This document shows, in pieces, positions 47,901 through 60,300 of a stretch of 64,000 bases of DNA. The position numbers were made by a program, and so were the translations under genes. Position 1 is the first letter of the stretch. Each line of letters starts with the position of its first letter. The notes below the pieces were generated by a model, which saw nothing but the letters and a program-made list of their open reading frames with translations, was not told the DNA's origin and did no database searches. Source of the DNA: Apostichopus japonicus (Eukaryota; Echinodermata; Holothuroidea; Aspidochirotida; Stichopodidae); contig NC_092569.1 in assembly GCF_037975245.1 (NCBI RefSeq), positions 26,859,168 through 26,923,167 on the forward strand, in the 5' to 3' direction.

Positions 47901-50900
47901 ATGATAAATCACATTAGGTGGTCTGTGATGTCATGACGATAAATCACAGTAGGTGGTCTGTGATGTCATGACAATAAATCACAGTAGGCGGTCTGTGATG
48001 TCATGAAGATAAACCACAGTAGCTGGTCTGTGATGTCATGACAATAATCACAGTAGGTGGTCAGTGATGTCATGACGATAAACCACAGTAGGTGGTCTGT
48101 GATATCATGATGATCAATCACAGTAGGTGGTCTGTGATGTCATGACAATAATCACAGTAGGTGGTCTGTGAGGTCATGACCATAATCACAGTAGATGGTC
48201 TGTGATGTCATGACGATAATCACAGTAGGTGGTCTGTGATGCCATGACAATAAATAATCTGCAAAAGGTTCTAGATGCTATTATGATTTTCTTGTTGATT
48301 TTAACCTTGAAACCTGAAACATTTGAAACATCTGATTAATTGTCGATTAAGGTTCTTTTAATTGATTTTATGACATCCATCATTCACTCTCTGTTCTCGT
48401 CAGATACATTCACAAAATATCACCAAATCTGAAGGAATTTTTGTTTGTTTTCGCCATACCAAAGTGCGGTTTTGACCAAAAGATGCAGAATACTTTATAC
48501 AGTGCAATTTTATTAAAGAATGAACATCAGATAAATAACTACATGTCCCTTCAACGAAACTGTATGATACCACAGTATGTCTTTTAACGGGGCCAAAAGA
48601 GTTGCATCGTAACATCGTAAGTGTATCAGTTGAAACAGTACAAGCACGACAGCATGAGAATGAGTATATATCCCCTAAATATCCCCTATATATGATTTAT
48701 GTGATTCTGAGTACTGTATGAGTACAAGGTATCTAAGTACTAGTACTCATTTTTGCACTAGAGTGCTGTTCTGCGAGTACAGGTCCAGGAGGACGAGTAC
48801 CAATGTGTACTAAAAATGTACTAAATACATACCTATAAAAATATACCTATATGAAAATATATATACCTATATAGCCTATAGAATATACCTATAAAAAAAT
48901 GTATACCTATATACAAAAATAAATATACCAAAATATATATAACACAAATATACCTACAATGTATACTAAATACATACCTATAAAAATATACCTATATGAA
49001 AATATACATGAAAATATATATACCTATATAGCCTATACAAAAGAATATACCGAATATAAAAATATATACCTATATATACAAAAATAAATATACCAAAATA
49101 TATAACACAAATATACCTATATATGTATACTAAATACATACCTATAAAAATATACCTACATATATAAAAAAAATAGATACCTATACACTCAATATACATA
49201 TATAAAAACATATACCTATAGATGTAGACTAAATATGTTGACGGACAACTTAGTTTCTTGTATTTTGTAGGATTATGATTTCAAAGGCAAAAAACACCCC
49301 TCCAGACTATCTTTACCCACTAATTTTTGCAAACAACTTTTGGAGTGCTATACCTCCTAACACAGAACGATGTCTCACACAAGTCCACTCTCTATCTGAA
49401 GCAAACAATGTTTTTCTGCATTGGTAAATGTCAATCGTGCTAGTAGTAAGTTGGCCTTACATAGTCTTACGAGATGATAACCCCTAGGTGACGTACAGTG
49501 AAGGGATAATAAGTGCTTGGTTCTCAGTTAAATTGATTAAGCAGCAGTTTCCTTCTTTGGAGCACGGAGGAATTCTCCTTCTACTTGAAACAAATACTAT
49601 AAACTTATAATAATGAACAAACTTTCAGCTCTCCTAGATGCAATAAATTATTGACACGACAGTTTGGAAATGTTTGCTTCTTGCGGCAAGATAGAGAAAA
49701 GAACCAAAAAATCAGCTACTTTTGATGTTCAAGATGTACTTCAATTATCATCTGTACGTTTTTTTGCTGTTGTTTTTTCGTTGTTTAATACCCGAGTGTT
49801 CAGACCCAAGTTTTCAATGGTTTCTTTAAAATATAGCGTTCCTTATAAATTAATCTCAAGTACCCATTTGCAGAACTGCTTTGGAAAAGTTTAAGTTATG
49901 GCTATGGAAAGTGCATCCATATGTAGAAAAGTCGTTGAAATCTGAAACACCTACAGTAGAGTGAAATTTCAAGTCAGGGTCTCTCAACAGAAAACGTGAA
50001 TTCAGTCTGACCTTTGAAGACAAAATCTCACCCATAACTGCACTATTCTGGTATATGCATGTATAGGCTGAATACCCTACCATTCCACCCTGCCACATTT
50101 CATTTCATTTCTTTTATTTCATCATAGATACATAAAAACAATAGAACAAAGTGGTATAGTATAAACAGGACACTAGAAAAACAATAGTAGTTTATCAAGC
50201 TAGCGACCAAAAATAAACAAATAACAATGAAAGAAGGAAACAATTAAGTGTAGAGAAAAATAAACATGAGATTTTATCAATACTCAGTCAGCGTAGTTTT
50301 CAATTAGGTGGGCTTTTAGTTTGCGCTTAAACGTTACATAAGATTTAACATTGCTGAAACTAGGTTTGCATAGAGTCTGTTCCCACTGCCATACACTGTA
50401 CTGGTTACTATGTAAAGTCATTAACTACTTTGAAGATTACTAACACATATTCCCTTGCCATCTAAATTAAAAAAACAAAAAAACATAGATCTCACAGACT
50501 ATATTCGCATTATTATGAGCTGTTTCATTCAGGTGGGACTCCTATCGTTTGGTAGACAATAGCCTGAGCCTGCCGCAGTTGAATATTTATTTGTTGTCTG
50601 AAGTCTTTGGAGGTGACTACGTGATGTCATTAGCGATATTTGTAAGTCACTAGATTGTTCTCCCATTATGTCATCGAACTTTGAGATTTGTAGCGTCCCT
50701 GCAAAGCCTTTGTTGCAACCGATCTTGTTTTTCTGCTCTGGCTTAGTTAATTATGTGAGAATCCCGGCTCTTCAAAGGATTCCTGACCGCCTCAAAGTGC
50801 TTAAGAAAAATAGGTATTGAGATTGCTCTAACGCACACGACAGATTGGAAAATAGTGGAATTATGACAAAAACGTCACCATGACTACCCACGACTACTTC

Positions 50901-53900
50901 TTGGAAATAACCTATACAATATCAAATTACACAATAAGGTTTAAACATTTTCCTAAGTTAGGTTCAATATCACTTTGATCTTTTGTATGCAACCATCAGT
51001 TTCTTTGACAAAAAAAAAAAAATGACACAAGAAAACTTGGTTATCACAGCACTTCTTACAAGAAAATGAAAAAGACACATATTTGGTGACATACTGTAGG
51101 ATCAATATCACTATACAGTACCACACCATTTACTTTAAAAAAAAACCCAAAAGGCAGTTGTGGAAAAACTTCTTTTCAAGAATATTACCAAACCAATGCA
51201 TATTAAGTATCAAGCAAGGTCTTACCTTTTCACTGGTGAGATACTTAGCAAAGAAAACTGATGATTTGTCTTGAACGGTCGGCTTCTGTTTCGTTGTCAT
51301 CGGTTCTTTGCCTTTTGTCATCGACGACGACGACATGGAGTCTGGCTCTAACTTCATGCTACTGAAGGCGGCGAGAACGGAACGAGTATTCTGTGCAAAG
51401 TATTTCCAAGAGTTAAGTCAGTTAATTCAGAAATATAGAGGAGTGTACCCGTTATATTAAACTCAGTCTTAAAATGGGATCAAGATCTAGAATCGTAAAC
51501 GGGTGGGAAGAGGTTGGTATAAATGGTTTTATACCCTTTGGAAAGCAAAATTGAAAAAAGAAACACATGTCAGGGGCAGTATCAGTTCTATAGCAGCTGG
51601 GATTCCATTCACTCACAATCACCGCTAATCCCTCCCCCCTCCCTCCCTCCCCCTCTCTCCCACACCAGCTACACCCCACATCTTCTTATGATGGCACTCA
51701 AAGAAAACGGAGTAAACATATAAAATCCTTGACCCAAACATATATTACAAGACCTTTAAGGAGCAAACAGTTTATTAAAGTAGCAGTGATTTGTTAGACT
51801 CCCCCCCCCCCCCCCTTTAATTTAAAGTTTGGTTACAGGCTGCTGCAAAAAGAATTTTTCATTTTAAGTTTGACAAAATTACCTATACTGTTAGGAAAGG
51901 GGGAAATATACACAAGCAGTTCATTAGCCCCACCTCTCATATTAGGTCACTTTGCAACATAATGAAAATGTGCAATTCCCCCCCCCCCCCCACCCAAAAA
52001 AATCAAATACACTATGAACTGTGTGGCTCATACGATAACACAAACAATTTCTTACCACCATCTAGGGTCAGAACGGTCCATAAGAAAAGTAGATTTTTAG
52101 TTATCATGCAATTAAGGTACGTCCAATTATGAGATTGTTAGATTGCATTGCCAAAGATTGATTATACATGTAAGTTTACCTTCATAAACTGTTTCCATTT
52201 ATCCTTGGTGTAGCACTGTACAGGATCCCGGAAGTAGTCTTGCAGGGACCAGAACTTACGATACAGCTGGTAGTCGATGTGGTTCGAGGACGGTCCTTCA
52301 CTCATCTCACCCTCTTCGTACTCCATAGAATCATCCTTCTCTTCTACCTACCAACGTGATTTGATGGATATTTATTAATAATTTGTATTTGTATTTGTAT
52401 ATTTATTTGTTTTATCACAACTTACAATGTGACGGAAAGTCTCCTATAAAGCCTGCAAGGCTTAACAATGTAGGAGATTCCACAAAATGAAAAAAGAGAG
52501 AAAAACTTAATTTATAAATAATTAATTGATTGATTGTTTTAACTTACTTGATAATTGATTAATTGACAATTAATTAATTGCTTGATTTATAAGTTACGAA
52601 ATGTCATCAAATTACTGCTGTTTCTGATAGGTAATCTGCTCTAACATCCTGTGTTTTAGTCACCAAACAAGTTACAGCAGTACTGTCACACAACCCATCA
52701 TTTAAATGGAGAAACACCGTGCCAGTAACACCTATGAATATTGAAAAAGTCAAAATTCACATTTAAGGTGTCACCATATCTAGGTGTAACTGGGCATTGT
52801 TTGTAGTGTACATTGTGCACTTAATCTTTATATGCATGGCGATATGTAGTCTTGTTAAGACCCTAGTATACTATAGGCAGCTTCTCTATGTTAGCTCTGT
52901 GGTGTATGCTTATAGTGTGAGATTAAAGTATGCAAAAAAAACTAACATTACAAATGTCTTGACCAAGACATGTTGAAATTCATTTAAACGTGTCACCACC
53001 TATAAGTGTAACTGGCATTGCTTGTATTGTATATTGTGTACTTAATCTACATATATATATATATATATGCATATGCAGTTAAATGTGTCACCACCTGAAG
53101 GTGTAACTGGCATTGCATGTATTGTATATTGTGTACTTAATCTACATATATATATATATATATATGCATATGCAGTTAAATGTGTCACCACCTGAAGGTG
53201 TAACTGGCATTGCATGTATTGTACATTGTGTACTTAATCTACATATATATGCATATGCAATTAAATGTGTCACCACCTGAAGGTGTAACTGGCATTGCAA
53301 GTATTGTATATTGTGTACTTAATCTACATATATATATATATATATGCATATGCAGTTAAATGTGTCACCACCTGAAGGTGTAACTGGCATTGCATGTATT
53401 GTACATTGTGTACTTAATCTACATATATATGCATATGCAGTTAAATGTGTCACCACCAGTAGGTGTAACTGGCATTGCAAGTATTGTACATTGTGTACTT
53501 AATCTACATATATATGCATATGCAGTTAAATGTGTCACCACCAGTAGGTGTAACTGGCATTGCATGTATTGTACATTGTGTACTTAATCTACATATATAT
53601 GCATATGCAGTTAAATGTGTCACCATATATTGGTGGTAACTGATATTGCATGTACTGAACATTGTGTACCTAATCTGCATATGTATGGTGACATTTTGAA
53701 ATTCATTTAAACATGTCACCATATATATAGACTGTAACTGGCATTGCATGTATTGTGCAGTTAATAACTTGTACATGCAGTGATTTACAGCAATCAACTC
53801 TTTGTGACTCGAAGGTCAGGGTTTAGACCACCGATAAATACTGTACCTCCTTTAAAAGCGAAGAGGGGTGTATAACATGTTCCTTGCATACATAACATAC

Positions 53901-54360
53901 ATAACATTCAAACAGAACCGACGAATAAACAGTTAACAGGCTGATATCACTTGATATACAGTACATGATTTGCAGTGAAACAACAACCATCAGTGACTTC
54001 AAGTCTTAAGTTACAGGAACTTAATATTCCAAAGGCCAGTTCAGGTGACTTCTATACAAAACTTGACACTGTACTCAATCAATGTGAACAATACACGCCT
54101 TGATATCGTAAAGCTAAATCAGAACAAAATATGGCTGTTTGAGGGAAAAAGTGTTATTACATTTAATTATTTTTTTCCATTTATTTTCAGATTAATCTTT
54201 CATTTCTCTCTAGCAAACAGATATAGCCCTCTGGTGCTTTTCATTGATTTCATTAAACTTGCTGTTTGATCGATCGATACGATGTAATAGGTGTACGTGG
54301 GCTCACCAAAGTTCTCTGACCTCGAGACTTTAATTTCTCAAGTCAAATGTGATTTGTTTT

Positions 54361-54398
<38 letters not shown>

Positions 54399-57300
54399 TA
54401 TTATACTTTTCTGTTGATATTTCCTGATTGTGGACATAATTTATGTTGGCCAACTTCAGTTTGTGTTAGGTTACAATTAAACACTGTGTAATAACTGTAG
54501 GTCTGAAGTCAACTTGACAATTATCAGATCATGACATTCGTTTAATATTGTAGACACTTATTTTGCAAATCTGGTCCTTGTCACACTGTTTGAGCAATGG
54601 GGAGGGGTGGGGAGAGGTGCGGGAGAGTAGGAAGGGGTAAAAAAATTGCCTCTATCGTATCAAATAGTTTCAAAAGATGACCAATTCCCCTGGTGATATT
54701 TACTATCACTTTAGGGAAATTTTGTTTGGCAGTTAAGTGGGTGTTGAAAACATATTTCATATCCCTTTTAAAAAGTAAAATCACCTAGGCTTTTTTCATT
54801 TAATATAAACAATATTAATTGTGGGGATTTGGCAGTGAAACTGCAGATTTTTTTTTTTTATTATGTATTTTGTAGCACCAATTAGGTAATTTGAAGTAAC
54901 TGTCCCTGGCTTCACTGTGCATTCATATGTTTATTTCGCTCAGGGAGACTGTACATCAGGGATGAGCCTGGGGTAAAACAAAATTCATGGAATTTTGCAG
55001 AAATTGCGGTATAGGCTCCAGTTTGCATATGCTACAGTGTGTTAGGATAATAGTATTTGTCCCCGTGGAAGAAAAGAAATTACGGATATTCTGCGAATTT
55101 GCGGAAAAAGCTCATGCCTGGTACATGTTTTAACCCTGAGGTCAGCCGTCACTTAATAACTGGTGTCCATACATACAGAATTAAGTACTTTTCAAGACTA
55201 GCCACTGGGCAGGAACATCAAACAACACAATCCACTCTCAACCCCCAGTTTGTTCTCCCATCACATCGAGACTGTAACACAATCCACTCTCAACCCCCAG
55301 TCTGGTCCCCCTAACATGGAGACTGTAACACAATCCACTCTCAACACCCAGTTTGGTCCCCCTAACATGGAGACTGTAACACAATCCACTCTCAACCCCC
55401 AGTTTGGTCCCCCTAACATGGAGACTGAAACACAATCCACTCTCAACCCCCAGTTTGGTCCCCCTAACACCGAGACTGTAACACAATCCACTCTCAACCC
55501 CCAGTTTGGTCCCCTCACATCGAGACTGTAACACAATCCACTCTCAACCCCCAGTTTGATCCCCCTAACATGGAGACTGTAACACAATCCACTCTCAACC
55601 CCCAGTTTGGTCCCCCTAACATCCAGACTGTAACACAATCCACTCTCAAACCCCAGTTTGGTCCCCCTAACATGGAGACTGAAACACAATCCACTCTCAA
55701 CCCCCAGTTTGGTCCCCCTAACATGGAGACTGTAACACAATCCACTCTCAACCCCCAGTTTGGTCCCCCTAACACGGAGACTGTAACACAATCCACTCTC
55801 AACCCCAGTTTGGTCCCCTCACATCGAGACTGTAACACAATCCACTCTCAACCCCCAGTTTGATCCCCCTAACATGGAGACTGTAACACAATCCACTCTC
55901 AACCCCCAGTTTGGTCCCCCTAACATCCAGACTGTAACACAATCCAATCTCAAGCCCCAGTTTGGTCCCCCTCACATCGAGACTGAAACACAATCCACTC
56001 TCAACCCCCAGTTTGGTCCCCCTAACACGGAGACTGTAACACAATCCACTCTCAACCCCCAGTTTGGTCCCCCTAACACCGAGACTGTAACACAATCCAA
56101 TCTCAAGCCCCAGTTTGGTCCCCTCACATCGAGACTGTAACACAATCCACTCTCAACCCCCAGTTTGATCCCCCTAACATGGAGACTGTAACACAATCCA
56201 CTCTCAACCCCCAGTTTGGTCCCCCTAACATCCAGACTGTAACACAATCCAATCTCAAGCCCCAGTTTGGTCCCCCTCACATCGAGACTGAAACACAATC
56301 CACTCTCAACCCCCAGTTTGGTCCCCCTAACACGGAGACTGTAACACAATCCACTCTCAACCCCCAGTTTGGTCCCCCTAACACGGAGACTGTAACACAA
56401 TCCAATCTCAAGCCCCAGTTTGGTCCCCTCACATCGAGACTGTAACACAATCCACTCTCAACCCCCAGTTTGATCCCCCTAACATGGAGACTGTAACACA
56501 ATCCACTCTCAACCCCCAGTTTGGTCCCCCTAACATCCAGACTGTAACACAATCCAATCTCAAGCCCCAGTTTGGTCCCCCTCACATCGAGACTGAAACA
56601 CAATCCACTCTCAACCCACAGTTTGGTCCCCCTAACATGGAGACTGTAACACAATCCACTCATGAGAGAAAAAGAGATAGAGAGAGGGAGAGAGCAAGAG
56701 AGGGCTTGGGTGTGAGGGGATGAGGTTTGGAAGGATGGGGTCACAGGCTAGATGAGAGGGGTTACGGGCTACGGTCCCAGAGCTCAGGGTCCGGTGCAGG
56801 TTTGGGGAAATATTTGATCAATAATAAATTATTCTCAATATATGTAATATATGATAGCGAGAGAGAGAGCAAGAGAGGGCTTGGGTGTGAGGGGGAGGTT
56901 TGGAAGGACGGGGTCACAGGCTTGATGAGAGGGGTTAGGGAGAGGGGCTATGGTCCCAGGGCTCAGGGTCCGGTGCAGGTTTGGGGAAATATTTGATCAA
57001 TAATAAATTATTCTCAATATATGCAATATATGATAGGGAGAGAGAGAGCAAGAGAGGGCTTGGGTGTGATGGGGAGGTTTGGAAGGACGGGGTCACATGC
57101 TTGATGAGAGGGGTTACGGGCTACGGTCCCAGGGCTCAGGGTCCGGTGCAGGTTTGGGGAAATATTTGATCAATAATAAATTATTCTCAATATATGTAAT
57201 ATATGATAGCGAGAGAGAGAGGGCTTGGGTGTTAGGGGGAGGTTTGGAAGGACGGGGTCACAGGCTTGATGAGAGGGGTTAGGGGCTACGGTCCCAGGGC

Positions 57301-60300
57301 TCAGGGTCCGGTGCAGGTTTGGGGAAATATTTGATCAATAATAAATTATTCTCAATATATGCAATATATGATAGGGAGAGAGAGAGAGAGAGGGCTTGGG
57401 TGTGATGGGGAGGTTTGGAAGGACGGGGTCACAGGCTTGATGAGAGGGGTTAGGGAGAGGGGCTATGGTCCCAGGGCTCAGGGTCCGGTGCAGGTTTGGG
57501 GAAATATTTGATCAATAATAAATTATTCTCAATATATGCAATATCTTGATAACGAGAGAGAGAGAGAGAGAGAGGGCTTGGGTGTGAGGGGGAGGTTTGG
57601 CAGGACGGGGTCACATGCTGGATGAGAGGGGTTACGGAGAGGGGCTACGGTCCCAGGGCTCAGGGTCAAGTGCAGGTTCGGGGAAATATTTGATCAATAA
57701 CAAATTATTCTCAATATATGATAGCGAGAGAGAGAGAGAGAGAGAGAGGGGGCTTGGGTGTGAGGGGGAGGTTTGGAAGGACAGGGTCACAGGCTTGATG
57801 AGAGGGGTTAGGGAGAGGGGCTATGGTCCCAGGGCTGGGGAAATATATGGGATAAATAACAAATTATTCTCAAGATATGCTAAAGTAAAAATGAAGACTT
57901 CAAGAGAGGGGGCCCAGCCTGGATCTTGATGATCCTGTTTGGGGGGTTGGGGGTGGGGGGTATAGGTAAGACGGATATGAGAGGCTTACTTATTTTACAC
58001 AAAGTACCTGTATTGGGCCCTCTAGATTCTCCTTGTTATAGAAAGTCACATTTTCCTTGTTGAAGTTGCTCATCAAATTTAGACCTGTCAAAGAAATGAT
58101 AAAAGACATTAAATGCAGAAGGATGTACCACAAACTTAATTAAAACAATTGGAGAGTACTTTAAGGCATTCAAAATAGTTTGAAGCGAGAAAGAAAAGAA
58201 AATATCACCAAACTAATTATCTACCTGCAAAAGAGCCAGCTGTGTAGGTAAATATGAATATTTATCTAAGTTTAGAGGGCCTGATCTCTGTCCATCCTGG
58301 CAGTCTCTCTTCTTCAGAGACTGAGATCTTCCCGCTGATCAAAACCTTTGCGATCCCTTTAACTTTTACATAACATATTTTGTCACGAATAAAGTCAACG
58401 AAAGGCGACTGAGAACTTTATATAGGTCTCAAGGGAGCCAGTTTTATGGGTATGATTATTGGGCTTTTAGTGCAAACTCTCAATGTAACATAAAAAGGTT
58501 ATCGGGGGGGGGGGGGGGCCATTTTGATATGTCCTTTTAGAGGTATCGTTTCAATACTTCAACCATTTTACTACAGAGTAATCTATAGTTAATTCAAAAT
58601 ACCTTTTCTGAGTACAACAGAACATATAGAAGTTAGAGGGCCTGTGAAGATTAGCAATCCTTTATCCTCCTATTCAATCTTTCCTCTTAATACAATGTAC
58701 AGGGTTGTATCTGTAGGGGGAACCTCTCTTTTATACATCTATTTTTTTTTAATATTCATTGCTCATTATTTCCCAATTTACATAACTTGTCTCTCCTCCA
58801 CCTGTGTCTCTTCATGTGTTCTCACTTTGTTTTCATTTCAGTAATAGCCTAGAGCTGAAGATTCCAAAACTTACTGGTTTGGATATTTACAAGTTATGAG
58901 CTTACCTGTCTCCTCACAACCTTAGCACCTCGTTCTAACGTGCCAATAAAGTCCTGGTAAAATAATAACACTGTGCGCCCTCTATAACCGGACCCCCCCC
59001 TGGGTCACTGCCCTTCCTTCTCATGAGACCACTCCTTTAAAGTTTCCCCAAAACTAACTGGGTTGGGGATTTACTTCGCTCCTCTCTTCCCTGTCTTCCA
59101 CTTCACATCTGCACTTTCCCATCTACATAAACTATGAACTGGAATGTTTCAGCACTGCGCCCTCTCTCCCTGGGACACCGCCCACTTGCACATTCTTCCG
59201 GTTTTGTGTTAATTTCAGTGATAGTAATGAGATCCTGGCAGGACCGTAACGTCAAGCACTCTGACATTTAAATTATATTTATCAGCTACTCAGGCTTTTT
59301 TGCTGTCGATAAGCTTGAAATTTTTTTCCAGATGGTGAAATCTTGGAGATTGATTTACATCCATTGATCAAAGTTCGGCTCATTGATCGTCATTCGATCT
59401 TGCGAGAACCAAAGTTTATTCTAATAGAATATCTTCGTTTGCAATGTTCACTGTGAGTGATTACATTCGGTAGGTCTCAAAAAAAGGTCTGATTGAACTC
59501 AAAAAGATGTTTTTATGATCCAGAAAGCATAAACCTGCATATTTAAAATATTGGGTGAGAAATTTCTCCCTTTTCTCGGTGTTTGCCACAGAGGCAGACG
59601 ACGCACTATTACTGTTCGTGCAATGGAAAAATGGTCTTGGCTTGGTATCAATATCATACACTGTCATTTATAAGTACTGTGCATAGCCCACCAAAGGCAG
59701 TGCACTAATGGTCATAAAAATGGAAACCACAATTAACAACTCGGATTCAATAAGCAATATTTTAGCTACCATTTAGCTACCAATAACTGCCTGGAAAATC
59801 CTTGATGTACAGTTTCTATCTATATAATACATGACAGTTCCTATAACAATTTGTATGACCCTTTACAGGTCACAGACTCAAATATGAATCAAAATGGCTG
59901 CCAGAGTAGAGTCTACAAACAGGTATATATGTCATTGGGTGACTAGTGCACATCGGGCATGCATGTGCTCGACGACGGCCAAACAACAGACTATTATGAC
60001 GGTCATAGAATAACATGTTTACAATCTATTGTTTGCATCGTAAAATGGTGTTCAGTTTCATCTTGTTGGACGGGCGTGTCATCCAATACCATGTCGAGTA
60101 AGGAAAGAGAACAAATATAATATTGCTGCTAAACAAATTAGACTTGACCGTATCGAACTGTCACTCAAACCCATTGAATATGACTTTTTATTAAGTTGTG
60201 CTCTTAGATATTTCCCATAATTCATAGGGCAAACTGCATGGATCTATTAAGATCTAAAAGCAGAGATTTAATCTGTTCCATATCTTCTTATAACGATATT

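Noticed and set aside
55225-56745. Long open frames (up to 176 codons) on both strands
   Set aside because: They come from a 51-bp minisatellite whose period is a multiple of three; composition is repetitive and both strands are open equally.
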